The notes beneath the pieces were generated by a model that was not told where the DNA came from, did no database searches, and saw nothing but the letters and a program-made list of their open reading frames with translations. The position numbers and the translations under genes were made by a program. From UBA4733 sp036734945 (GTDB lineage: Bacteria > Chloroflexota > UBA4733): a stretch of 64,000 bases of DNA. Positions 1 to 7,829 of this stretch are shown here, one piece after another; position 1 is the first letter of the stretch, and each line of letters begins with the position of its first letter. The DNA lies in NCBI GenBank assembly GCA_036734945.1, contig DAIMXP010000028.1:6250-70249 (forward strand), read 5' to 3'.

Positions 1-173
1 AGGCGCGGTTTGCCTTCGCCGTCCAGGCGATAGAGCCAGGCGAAATGCTCGACGTTCGCCTTGAGGATGTCTATCCAGAACACTCGTCGTCCTTCAGGCT
101 CCGATTGACGACATGGACGAAATTCGTTGTCAATCTGCTCCTCCGGGCGCTGACAGATCGAACGACCAGGCAT
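1..173 (-). CDS. Hypothetical protein, N-terminal part only
   Basis: An ATG-initiated frame runs from 173 off the left edge of the window (57 codons seen). The visible residues are polar with a Trp- and Leu-containing stretch near the edge. I do not recognise the family, and there is no convincing ribosome-binding site before the ATG. It could be the start of a real gene or part of a decayed one, since the next 400 bases hold only remnants. Confidence 0.3.
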   Translation of the reverse strand, partial: MPGRSICQRPEEQIDNEFRPCRQSEPEGRRVFWIDILKANVEHFAWLYRLDGEGKPR

Positions 174-217
174 TGAAGGGCAACGGTTCCTGATCACCAG
201 AAGGTAAGGAACAACCT

Positions 218-304
218 TCAGCGATACAGGAAGAGGGCGGCGGCGATGGTGCCGTAGGCGATCAATAGGTGCGCTTGAAGGCGATAGGTCGATGGAAGAG
301 CCAT
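218..304 (-). other. Possible 28-codon membrane peptide or membrane-protein remnant
   Basis: A short ATG-to-stop frame encodes a peptide whose second half is a hydrophobic stretch (LLIAYGTIAAALFLYR at its C-terminus), long enough to start a transmembrane helix. No Shine-Dalgarno sequence is evident. It may be a mini-protein or the tail of a lost membrane-protein gene. Nothing else is recognisable between 174 and 392. Confidence 0.15.
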
Positions 305-392
305 GGCGGAGCTCGGTCCTCGCCCTTACCCAGCGCTGGGTGCGCATAACGCCAGAGAGTCCTCACCCACCGGCTGCCGCCGTCTCTCCGCT

Positions 393-536
393 CAGAGATC
401 GAGTGCCATCTCGTCCTCCGTCCGTCCGTGCTCGTTGGTGACGCTCACCGGTGTGGGGCGAAAGCCAAACGTCAGGTAGAGTTGCGCTGCCGGTTCATTA
501 CCTCGGACAACTGATAGCCTCAATAGCGGCGTTGCT
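393..536 (-). pseudogene. GNAT acetyltransferase C-terminal remnant
   Basis: The frame ending at the stop 393-395 encodes the typical last ~45 residues of a GNAT N-acetyltransferase: LSVVRGNEPAAQLY followed by LTFGFRP, then a charged tail ending MALDL. In this family the N-x-x-A-x-x-L-Y-x-x-x-G-F block is motif B of the acetyl-CoA fold. Upstream of about 536 the translation stops resembling GNAT and meets a stop codon, so the N-terminal domain and start are gone. It is a gene fragment and is not expected to work. Confidence 0.55.
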
Positions 537-603
537 GCGTTTTGGTATATGCTTGGTCTCGCCAGCCGCCGCTGCGGCTTTAGTCACGTGATGAGGAGCT
601 ACC

Positions 604-1293
604 ATGGCATTGAACGTGGACCTCGAGCGCTTCCACGAACAGGGTTACCTGGCGATCGACGACGTGCTGGATCCAGCGCGAGATCTGGATCCAGTTGTCG
701 CCGAGTACACGGCGCTGCTGACCAGCCCACGCCTGCTGAACGCTGTGGAGCAGTTCATCGCTGATCTGCCCGGCTACCAGGGCGCGACGGTGGCGCGTAC
801 GGATTGGCGCCAGGACCAGGGAGTCCATCTGCCGGAGGCGGACGAGACCAACATTCTGACCGTTTGGATCCCTGTACTGGACGCGACCGAAGAGAACGGC
901 TGCCTGTGCGTGATGCCGCGCAGCCATAACGGCGGCCTGCAAACGCAATGCGGCGGCGCCATCCCAGAGAAGCTGCGACCAGGGAATCCGTTGCCCTTGC
1001 CGATCCGGCGAGGGGGCGTGCTGTTTCTGGATCGGCGGACGATGCACGCCTCGCTCTCCAACCAGAGCAATGACGTGCGCTGGAGCTTCGACCTGCGCTA
1101 TAACCCGATCGGCCAGCCGACCGGGCGGCCGCAGTATCCCGGCTTCGTCGCACGCAGTCGTCAGCATCCCGAGAGCGCCCTGCGCGACTGGCGCGACTGG
1201 GCAGCCCTGTGGGAGGAGGCCCGGCTGCGCCTCAGCACGACCTCCATTGGGCCGATGCGCCGCTGGGTCGGCAATGAGCCGGCATGCGCATGA
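604..1293 (+). CDS. Phytanoyl-CoA dioxygenase (PhyH) family protein, internally shortened
   Basis: PhyH proteins are Fe(II)/2-oxoglutarate oxygenases. The second half is well conserved: the TEENGCL block after residue 95, a distal His at 148 in TMHAS, and the 2-oxoglutarate Arg at 159 in VRWSFDLRY. A strong AGGAG lies 6 bases before ATG 604. Two things are odd. At 229 residues it is about 60-80 shorter than usual relatives, with the segments around residues 38-41 and 52-57 abruptly joined. In addition, the proximal iron ligand of the H-x-D motif is Arg69 (CGC) where His is expected, with Asp71 kept. It is probably inactive despite an open frame. It overlaps the next gene by ATGA. Confidence 0.75.
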   Translation: MALNVDLERFHEQGYLAIDDVLDPARDLDPVVAEYTALLTSPRLLNAVEQFIADLPGYQGATVARTDWRQDQGVHLPEADETNILTVWIPVLDATEENGCLCVMPRSHNGGLQTQCGGAIPEKLRPGNPLPLPIRRGGVLFLDRRTMHASLSNQSNDVRWSFDLRYNPIGQPTGRPQYPGFVARSRQHPESALRDWRDWAALWEEARLRLSTTSIGPMRRWVGNEPACA

Positions 1294-2462
1294 ACATCGC
1301 CACCGCCCGCGCACAGATCCCGGCGCTCCAGACGCGCATCTACCTGAACACCGGCGGCATCGGTCCCAGCCCGTTACCCGTCAGCGATACGTTGATTCGC
1401 CTGGCCCAGCAGGTGAGCGAGGAGGGACCGGATGGCATGGCCTTCGCTCGCGAGGAGTTCACCGGAGCACGGGAGACCCGCGCCAAGGTCGCGCAGCTCC
1501 TCGGTGGCGGCGCCGACGAGGTCACGCTGCTCCGCAGCACCGCTGAGGGCTTCGACATCGTCGGCCACGGACTGCGCTGGCAACCCGGCGATGAGGTGAT
1601 CTTCGGCGGCGGCGACCACCCGGCCGCTCGGGCGATCTGGGCGGTGCTCGCCCAGCGCTACGCCATCAAGCCGATCCGGCTGGACCCGCCCGACGCCGAT
1701 GCCGACGCCATCGTCGCGGCGGTTCACCAGCGCATCACGCCCCGGACGCGGCTGATCTCCCTCAGCCACGTCAACTCCGAGAATGGACTGCGCCTTCCCG
1801 CCCGCGAACTGGCGGAGTTGGCCCACCAGCATGGCGCGCTCCTGATGCTCGACGGCTGCCAGGCGGTCGGCCAGTTCCACATCGACGTCCAGGAGATCGG
1901 CTGCGACTTCTACGCGGCCGGCGCCTACAAGTGGCTGCTCGGACCCTTTGGCACCGGCTTTCTCTGGACGCGGCGCGACCTGCTGCCAACCCTGGCGCCG
2001 TCCTGGGTTGGCGCGGGTGGCAGTGTCCGCCTCGATCCGGAGGCAGCCGTCTGGGAAGGGCTGCCGACCGGCGAGAAGTTCGAGTTCGGCGCACGGTACT
2101 GGCCGACGATCCGGGCCATGGCAGCCGCCATCGACTTTGTGTCCGCTGTGGGGTTGCCGGCCATCGCCGCTCGGGAGCGCGTCCTCGTCGAGCGCATGCG
2201 CGAACGCCTGGCGGGGCGACCAGGCGTCATCGAGTTTGCGCCGCGCTGCCCGGCGCTGCGCACCGGCATCGTCGGCGCCGCCGTGGAAGGGATGGAGGGC
2301 ACTGACCTGGCGGCGAAACTGCGTACACGCGGCATCCACCTGCGGGCGAACCGCGGTCCCAACGGCATCGGCGGCGTCCGGCTCTGTCTCGCCTTCTTCC
2401 TCACGGAAGAGGAGGTGGATGCCGCCGCTGCGGCGATCACCACGATCGCCGCAGCAAGCTAG
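1290..2462 (+). CDS. Class-V aminotransferase / cysteine desulfurase-like PLP enzyme
   Basis: This is a fold-type I PLP enzyme of 390 residues. The N-terminal YLNTGGIGPSP block and the internal LLMLDGCQAVGQ strand (PLP-pyridine Asp) are followed by the Schiff-base lysine in GAYKWLLGP. The family includes cysteine desulfurases, isopenicillin-N-epimerase-like and kynureninase-like enzymes. There is no SufS-type active-site Cys loop that I can assign, so an epimerase or lyase role on a small amino acid is as likely. I chose ATG 1290, which overlaps the upstream stop as ATGA, over ATG 1284; translational coupling with the PhyH gene is likely. Confidence 0.85.
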   Translation: MNIATARAQIPALQTRIYLNTGGIGPSPLPVSDTLIRLAQQVSEEGPDGMAFAREEFTGARETRAKVAQLLGGGADEVTLLRSTAEGFDIVGHGLRWQPGDEVIFGGGDHPAARAIWAVLAQRYAIKPIRLDPPDADADAIVAAVHQRITPRTRLISLSHVNSENGLRLPARELAELAHQHGALLMLDGCQAVGQFHIDVQEIGCDFYAAGAYKWLLGPFGTGFLWTRRDLLPTLAPSWVGAGGSVRLDPEAAVWEGLPTGEKFEFGARYWPTIRAMAAAIDFVSAVGLPAIAARERVLVERMRERLAGRPGVIEFAPRCPALRTGIVGAAVEGMEGTDLAAKLRTRGIHLRANRGPNGIGGVRLCLAFFLTEEEVDAAAAAITTIAAAS

Positions 2463-2602
2463 ATGGCTGCGTCACGAGCGAGTCGAGCCTGTGTCTACCG
2501 GACGACCACCGTCAATGCGAGCCGTCTTGGTCGCTACCGGCCCATGTTTGCTGTCGCCGAAGTGTTCATCGGTGGCACACCACCACGAGAGGGAACCGCA
2601 AC

Positions 2603-3838
2603 GTGTCTCAAGTCACCGTCATTCGAGCGTCGCGCCTGATCGACGGCAGCGGACAACCGGCGATTGCTGACGGCGTGGTCGTCAGCGTCGACGGGGTCAT
2701 CACCGCCGCCGGAGCCGCCCAGGATGTCAACATTCCAACAGGGGCGGGAGTCCTCACCCACGACTATCCGGGCGGCACGCTGCTGCCCGGTTTGATCGAC
2801 TGCCACACGCACCTGCTGTTCAGCGCCAGCGACACGGCGCTGGACGACGCCATCCACGACACCGACGAGACGCTGCTGCTGCGTGGGCTGGCCAACGCCC
2901 AGGCCGAACTGCGCTGCGGGGTGACAACGCTGCGCGACTGCGGTGGCCGCGGCTTTCTGACGCTGGCCTTACGCGACGGCATCAAGCGCGGCCTGGTCGT
3001 CGGACCCAGGATCCTCGCCGCCGCCATGCCGATCACCACCACCGGCGGCCACCTCAACTTCTGCGGCCTCGAAGCAGACGGCGTGCACGAAGTGACCAAA
3101 GCGACGCGGCGGCTCTGCAAGGGCGGCGTCGACTTCATCAAGGTGATGGCCACCGGCGGCGGCATGACGCCGGGTACCAACGCGCGAGCGCCCCAATTCA
3201 CTGTCGAAGAATTGTCGGCGATCGTTGCGGAGGCCCACCGGCTGGGCGGACGCCACGTTGCCGCCCATTGTCACGCCACGCAAGGAATTCGCAACGCAGT
3301 GGAAGCCGGCATTCGCACCATCGAGCACTGCTCCTGGCTGCACCCGCTGGAGGGTCTGGAGTTCGATCCCCGTGTCGTCCAGCGCATGGTGGAGCGAGGG
3401 GTCTATGTGACGCTCACCATGGGCTCGGAGCGCGCTGCGATCAAGCTGGCGGACCAACTGACGGAGGCGCAGCGCCGGTCCGTTGAGCACTACGACGCCC
3501 ACTTCGACCTGTTGCGCCGAACGGTGCAAGGCGGCGTCCGCTTCATCGCCGCCAGCGACGCCGGCGTGAGCCGCACCTTCTTCGGCGAGTACCCGCTGAC
3601 CCTGGAGGTGATGGTCTCGCGCCTAGACATCGCGCCGATGGAAGCGCTGCGGGCGACCACCGGGCGCGCCGCCGAAGCGCTGGGCATCGCCGACCAGGTA
3701 GGAACCCTGGCCCCCGGCCGCCGCGCCGACGCCGTCGTCGTCGAAGGCGACCCGCTGACCGACATCCGGGCGCTGCGCCAGGTGCATGCCGTCTATCGCG
3801 ATGGTGCGGCAGTGGTGGCCGAGGGCAAGCTGGTCTGA
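2603..3838 (+). CDS. Amidohydrolase (imidazolonepropionase/prolidase-like)
   Basis: This is a metal-dependent hydrolase of the amidohydrolase superfamily, 411 residues. Diagnostic sites are visible in order: the HxH metal pair in LIDCHTHL, the bridging carboxylated Lys in DFIKVMATGGG, a metal His in AAHCHATQG, the following IEHCSWL His, and the catalytic Asp in AASDAGVS. The C-terminal GTLAPGRRADAVV strand completes the beta-sandwich. The start is GTG 2603, with GAGAGGGAA about 8 bases upstream. The substrate is probably a cyclic amide or X-Pro-type dipeptide, which I infer from family relatives only. Confidence 0.88.
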   Translation: MSQVTVIRASRLIDGSGQPAIADGVVVSVDGVITAAGAAQDVNIPTGAGVLTHDYPGGTLLPGLIDCHTHLLFSASDTALDDAIHDTDETLLLRGLANAQAELRCGVTTLRDCGGRGFLTLALRDGIKRGLVVGPRILAAAMPITTTGGHLNFCGLEADGVHEVTKATRRLCKGGVDFIKVMATGGGMTPGTNARAPQFTVEELSAIVAEAHRLGGRHVAAHCHATQGIRNAVEAGIRTIEHCSWLHPLEGLEFDPRVVQRMVERGVYVTLTMGSERAAIKLADQLTEAQRRSVEHYDAHFDLLRRTVQGGVRFIAASDAGVSRTFFGEYPLTLEVMVSRLDIAPMEALRATTGRAAEALGIADQVGTLAPGRRADAVVVEGDPLTDIRALRQVHAVYRDGAAVVAEGKLV

Positions 3839-3911
3839 TCGCGCCGCCTCTTCGACGTAGCGTACACTACGCGAGATGGTGTACTGTGCGTCCGTTGTCA
3901 AGGAGCACCCC

Positions 3912-5192
3912 ATGCTGCAATCGCTCACCGTGCGCAACTTCAAGCTCTTTGATGAGCAGGGAATCACCATTGCACCGAGCAAGATCACCGTCCTCATCGG
4001 CGCTAACGGCTCGGGGAAGAGTTCCATCTTCCAGGCGCTCCAACTCCTCAAACAAAACGCTGAAACCGTTCACACCGGAGCTTTCCAATATAACGGGCAT
4101 GAACTCACCCTTGGATCGTTTGCAGACGTGATTCACAATCAAGCGACCGAGCAGCAGGTTGAGATATCGATCAACGTACCCTACGAAAATCTGCCAAGAC
4201 TCGAATACTTGACGCCTCGTGTCTCAAGGAATGGCGTCTATACGTACACCATTAACCTCATGACGGGCAACAACTATAGCCAGTCTTGTACCATCCATGA
4301 TGATCATCAAACATACATCGCAGTGAAACAAAGGAGGCGACCAGAAGTGACGCCAGACGAGTTCTCCTTTGCTGAGGGTTCGAAGATCAAAATAGAGGCG
4401 ACACGAATTGCGGGGAGGCCAATGGAAATACGCCTTACCCAATCTACTGATTCTCATGATAACGACGCCACCATCAGCGATATACTAATGCTTCTCTCCA
4501 CCATTCAGGTCCAACTCTCAACGTCTCGCTTCACGCCCGCGATTCGTGGGTTCGATCAACTCAACTACGAGATATTTAGCAGCGGCGCGCGATTCACCGA
4601 CGGGAACAACGCGCTGCTCCGTTCGCGGGCCCTGGCAAACCTTATCGCCGAACGACCAGATATCGCAGAGGAAGTTGGACAGAAGATCCAGCAGGTCCTT
4701 GGCGCGGGGAGCCGTACGCTGCGAAATCGTCTCGCCGGCGATCGGGTCTCTCCTGAGATGGGGCTGGGTAGAAAGTCCATAACACTGTTCAATGAGGCGT
4801 TCGGTCTCAATCAACTCATTCCGGCGATGGTCGATCTGGTGACGGCGGACCAGGGGGCGCTCGTGGCGATCGAAGAGCCGGAGGCGTACCTCCACCCGCG
4901 CGCCCAAGCCGCGCTCGCCGATACCTTCGTTGAGTTCGCCCTCAACGAACACAAGCAGGTTATGCTCACGACGCACAGCGAGCACATCCTGATGAGCCTC
5001 CTCGGCGGGGTTGCGAGTAGTCGCCTGCAACCCGAGGATCTGGCCGTCTACGAGCTGTACCGGGAAGGGGACACCGCCCGAGCCAAGCGGCTCGCGGTCA
5101 ACCAGTACGGGCAGATCGAAGGCGGCTTGCGAGAGTTCATGGAGGTTGATATCGAGAAGGTCGGCGAGCTGGTCGCTTCTAGATTTCGCTAG
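3912..5192 (+). CDS. AAA15-type (RecF/OLD-like) ATPase
   Basis: This is an ABC-like ATPase of the kind paired with nucleases or toxins. From the ATG at 3912 (AGGAG with 6-base spacing; preferred over ATG 3876) it has 426 residues. Walker A is GANGSGKSS at about 30-38. Walker B/D-loop is AIEEPEAYLHP near 320-330, and the H-loop is LTTHSEH near 352. The N-terminal strand LTVRNFKLFDEQG is typical of AAA15/AAA21 proteins. The middle (about 4080-4460) is clearly richer in A/T than the surrounding genes, suggesting horizontal acquisition. The next gene follows after 8 bases without its own ribosome-binding site, so the pair is probably one transcription and translation unit. Confidence 0.8.
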   Translation: MLQSLTVRNFKLFDEQGITIAPSKITVLIGANGSGKSSIFQALQLLKQNAETVHTGAFQYNGHELTLGSFADVIHNQATEQQVEISINVPYENLPRLEYLTPRVSRNGVYTYTINLMTGNNYSQSCTIHDDHQTYIAVKQRRRPEVTPDEFSFAEGSKIKIEATRIAGRPMEIRLTQSTDSHDNDATISDILMLLSTIQVQLSTSRFTPAIRGFDQLNYEIFSSGARFTDGNNALLRSRALANLIAERPDIAEEVGQKIQQVLGAGSRTLRNRLAGDRVSPEMGLGRKSITLFNEAFGLNQLIPAMVDLVTADQGALVAIEEPEAYLHPRAQAALADTFVEFALNEHKQVMLTTHSEHILMSLLGGVASSRLQPEDLAVYELYREGDTARAKRLAVNQYGQIEGGLREFMEVDIEKVGELVASRFR

Positions 5193-5200
5193 CCCCCTCC

Positions 5201-5512
5201 ATGAAGCGACGTTTTGTGCTCGACGAGAACACAACAGTGATCTGCGCGCAGCGCGGCAGCGACCCCTATGGGGTACGGGACTCGTCTTTCGCGGATCTCC
5301 TGCTCGCTATAGAGCGCCACTGCCATGCCCTCGTCATGCTGCGGACATTCTATTCCATCTACAGCAGCCAGCTAAACCGGCAATTTGGCAGCATGCCACG
5401 CGATCCAAAGGTGATGGCGATCATCGCAACGCTCCTCAGTAATCTCAACAAGGACCACCATTTCGTGCGGGACGATGAAATTGTGGACGTTGAGAGGGCT
5501 GCTAGGACATAG
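5201..5512 (+). CDS. PIN-like nuclease fragment, partner of the upstream ATPase
   Basis: The start RRFVLDEN, followed by a helix with SFADLLLAIERHCH, looks like the N-terminal half of small PIN-like RNases found as toxins or ATPase partners; the Asp in LDEN would be the first acidic ligand. At 103 residues it lacks the C-terminal part, where relatives carry further catalytic acidic residues. It ends abruptly and overlaps the convergent next gene by 11 bases. It therefore looks 3'-truncated. The PIN assignment rests on pattern recognition only and is moderate. Confidence 0.5.
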   Translation: MKRRFVLDENTTVICAQRGSDPYGVRDSSFADLLLAIERHCHALVMLRTFYSIYSSQLNRQFGSMPRDPKVMAIIATLLSNLNKDHHFVRDDEIVDVERAART

Positions 5513-6701
5513 CCAAGGACCTTGGCGCCGTACGTCTCGTCGCCACTGCCGCTGCCATAGCCGTCACGATGCGCTCCAGCAGCGCCGCGGAGGTGGCAAA
5601 GTTCAGCCGCACGAAGCCCTGGCCCGGTGCACCGAACGCCGCACCGTCACTGACGGCTACCTTCGCCTGCTCGAGAAAGAACGTGGCTGGGTTTTCCAGG
5701 CCGAGCCGCCGGCAGTCGAGCCAGGCCAGATAGGTCGCCTCCGGCATGCGGTAGCCGACGGTCGGCAGATGGATTGCCAGCAGGTCGCTCAGGCGACGGC
5801 GGTTGCCGTCCAGGTAGGTCAGCGTGTCGGCCAGCCAGGGCCTGCCGGCTTCGTAGGCGACCCGGTTGGCCAGGATGCCCAGGATGCTGGCCCCGTGGCT
5901 CCGCAGCGGCGACATTTCGCGCCAGCGCGCCAGGTCTGCTGGTTGCGTCAGCACCAGTTGGGCGCACTTCAGGCCCGGCACGTTCCAGCCTTTCGAGGCC
6001 GACAACAGGGTCAGCGAGTGGCTGGCTGCCAGTGGCGACGCCGCGGCATACGGCGTGAAGATCTCCCCCGGATACGTCAACGGCCCATGCACTTCGTCAG
6101 CCACGACTCGCCCGCCGTGCCGCTCGACGATCTCCGCCAGCGCGCGCAACTCATCCCCGCTGAACAGGCGGCCAAGCGGGTTGTGCGGGTTGCAGAGGAT
6201 CAGCGTCTTCCCACCGGCGGCGAAGGCGCGGTCAATGCCGTCAAGGTCCAGATGTGGGCAGCCCTGATCGTTGCGCATCGGCGCCTCCAGGATGGGCCGA
6301 CCGAGCAGCTTCGACACGGAGAAGAATGGCGGATAGGCGGGCGTGGGCACGATCACCGCGCTTCCCGGCGGTGAGAAGACGTCGATGCCGAGTTCCAGTC
6401 CTTTCAAGACGTCGGGAAGCGTTTGCACCTGCTCGGGCGCAACGTGGACGCCGAGCTCCGCCAGCCATGCTGCCACCGCTTCCGGCAGCCCGCTTCGGGT
6501 GGCGTCCGGGTATCCCGCGCAGCCACGATCGACGGCCGCCCGCAACGCCTCCTGGATGGGCGGAGCCAGCAGGAAGTCCATCTCGGCCACCCAGGCGGCC
6601 AGCACGTCGTCGCCGTAGTGCGTCCACTTGGCCGACCCGCGCGCCAGCAGTTGCGCGACACTCACGTTGTCGTAGACCGATGGTTCCCGGTACACAGTCA
6701 A
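5502..6701 (-). CDS. PatB/MalY-type aminotransferase (C-S lyase)
   Basis: This is a PLP fold-type I enzyme of 399 residues. PTPAYPPFF, LILCNPHNPLGR, VVADEVHGPL and the PLP lysine in SASKGWNVPGLKCAQ are the standard PatB/MalY (cystathionine beta-lyase) signatures. A C-terminal Arg in FVRLNFATS binds the substrate carboxylate. The start is TTG 6699-6701, with GAGGAG 4 bases upstream; GTG 6695 is the alternative, with a longer spacing. It is divergent from the toxin-antitoxin pair. Its likely role is cleavage of cystathionine-like thioethers or transamination. Confidence 0.88.
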   Translation of the reverse strand: MTVYREPSVYDNVSVAQLLARGSAKWTHYGDDVLAAWVAEMDFLLAPPIQEALRAAVDRGCAGYPDATRSGLPEAVAAWLAELGVHVAPEQVQTLPDVLKGLELGIDVFSPPGSAVIVPTPAYPPFFSVSKLLGRPILEAPMRNDQGCPHLDLDGIDRAFAAGGKTLILCNPHNPLGRLFSGDELRALAEIVERHGGRVVADEVHGPLTYPGEIFTPYAAASPLAASHSLTLLSASKGWNVPGLKCAQLVLTQPADLARWREMSPLRSHGASILGILANRVAYEAGRPWLADTLTYLDGNRRRLSDLLAIHLPTVGYRMPEATYLAWLDCRRLGLENPATFFLEQAKVAVSDGAAFGAPGQGFVRLNFATSAALLERIVTAMAAAVATRRTAPRSLAMS

Positions 6702-6828
6702 GGCTCTCCTCTGACGGCAGTTGAGCGAGCGCCAGCCGTCTCACGTGCGTGCGGCGCTGCTCCTGCACCGTGCGTCCAGACGCGTCGTCAGCATAGCGCA
6801 CCCACGCGCTCCGCGCAGAGTCCGCGAC

Positions 6829-6857
6829 TTGACACGCCAACCGCGAAATTGTACATT
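6829..6857 (+). promoter_or_regulatory. Sigma70-type promoter of the toxin-antitoxin operon
   Basis: TTGACA at 6829-6834 is separated by exactly 17 bases from TACATT at 6852-6857. The antitoxin ATG is 22 bases further on, with GAGGAG between. This gives a short leader, as expected for an autoregulated TA operon. Confidence 0.7.
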
Positions 6858-6878
6858 TCAGCACAGAGGAGACAGGCA

Positions 6879-7133
6879 ATGGTGACGATGACGACGGTGG
6901 ATGCCCGCGAGCACTTTTCGGATGTGGTCAACCGTGCGGCGTATGGCAAGGAGCGTGTCGGCCTGCTGCGCCACGGCAAGCAAGTCGCCGTGGTGGTGCC
7001 GGTAGAAGACCTCGCGCTCCTGGAACGCTTGGAGGAGCAGATCGATCTGGCGGATGCCCGCATCGCTCTGGCCGAGGCACGGCTCGAGGGGACTGCGTCG
7101 CTGGAAGACCTCGCCGCGGAGTTGGGACTCTAA
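6879..7133 (+). CDS. Phd/YefM-family antitoxin
   Basis: The first 50 residues have the Phd/YefM DNA-binding fold pattern: DAREHFSDVVNRA, then ERVGLLRHGKQVAVVVPVED. They are followed by an acidic, Ala/Leu/Glu-rich helix (residues 55-84) that would embrace the toxin. The start ATG 6879 is fixed by GAGGAG 7 bases upstream. It is the first gene of a two-gene operon; in this family the antitoxin, alone and with toxin, represses its own promoter. Confidence 0.88.
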   Translation: MVTMTTVDAREHFSDVVNRAAYGKERVGLLRHGKQVAVVVPVEDLALLERLEEQIDLADARIALAEARLEGTASLEDLAAELGL

Positions 7134-7139
7134 GCCGCT

Positions 7140-7403
7140 GTGCCCTATCGCGTCCTGGTCGCGCCGGCCGCCAGGCGCGAAGTCAAGAAGCTCCCACGCA
7201 CTGTGCAGGCGCTCATCATCGAGGTGCTCCGTGATCTCGCGTCCGACCCGCGTCCCACCGGCTGTAAGCAACTCAGCGGTCCCGAGGGCTTCTACCGTGT
7301 GCGCAGTGGCGACTATCGAGCAGTGTATACCGTCGAAGACTCTGCCCTCCTCGTAACTGTGGTGAAGGTCGCGCACCGGCGCGATGTCTACCAGGATATC
7401 TGA
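7140..7403 (+). CDS. RelE/ParE-superfamily toxin
   Basis: The 87-residue protein has the RelE core: YRVLVAPAARREVKKLPR, a Leu-rich helix, then GFYRVRSGDYRAVYTVED and a C-terminal VKVAHRRDVY. The Arg in YRVR, the Arg in DYRAVY and the His/Arg pair near the end are the usual RNA-cleavage positions of RelE-type mRNA interferases. It starts with GTG 6 bases after the antitoxin stop, so it is translationally linked. It appears complete. Confidence 0.88.
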   Translation: MPYRVLVAPAARREVKKLPRTVQALIIEVLRDLASDPRPTGCKQLSGPEGFYRVRSGDYRAVYTVEDSALLVTVVKVAHRRDVYQDI

Positions 7404-7637
7404 GAGTACACCCTTCGCATCAAAGGACAATCGCAAACGATTGCCCCCCGTTTCCGTGCCGCTGGCCTACGCGCGCAGGTCGCCGACATCCGTAATGATC
7501 TCAGAGATCAGCATGGTCGCGCCGCCCCATCGGTGCATGTGGTGGCGACCAAGCGCCGTAGCAGAAAGGAGAGGCTCGCCCTGGTCACATTTTCTTTTGA
7601 GGGAACTGTGCCGAATTCGGCCCCCTCGGTAGCATTT

Positions 7638-7829
7638 TTATTTGAGTTGACACGGCCAAGTCCCCGCCTGGGATCCGGGCGCTGTTCGCCCGAAAAAGCG
7701 CGGGTGGACGTTCCCCAGTGGATGGGGCAAGATGCTGGCCGCAACAGTTTGGAGTAGCACCTCCGGAGCCGTGCTCTCGTCGCTTGAGTGCTGCTCCAAC
7801 AGCCTGCGCCGCTCGTCCTCGGTCTGGTC
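7638..7829 (-). pseudogene. Group II PLP decarboxylase remnant (N-terminal fragment)
   Basis: Reading leftward from the stop of the dehydrogenase gene, a 63-codon open stretch encodes a helical region followed by ILPHPLGNVHPRFFG. This is the conserved entry motif of aromatic-L-amino-acid/glutamate decarboxylases. After that the frame turns into non-homologous sequence and stops at 7638-7640. There is no start codon and no catalytic Lys domain. It is a leftover of a gene that once followed the dehydrogenase. I see nothing else recognisable in 7404-7637. Confidence 0.5.

Noticed and set aside
7610..7630. Palindrome CCGAATTCGG with similar text near 10410
   Set aside because: Only about a dozen bases are shared with the element at 9806-10727, which is too short to claim a common repeat.
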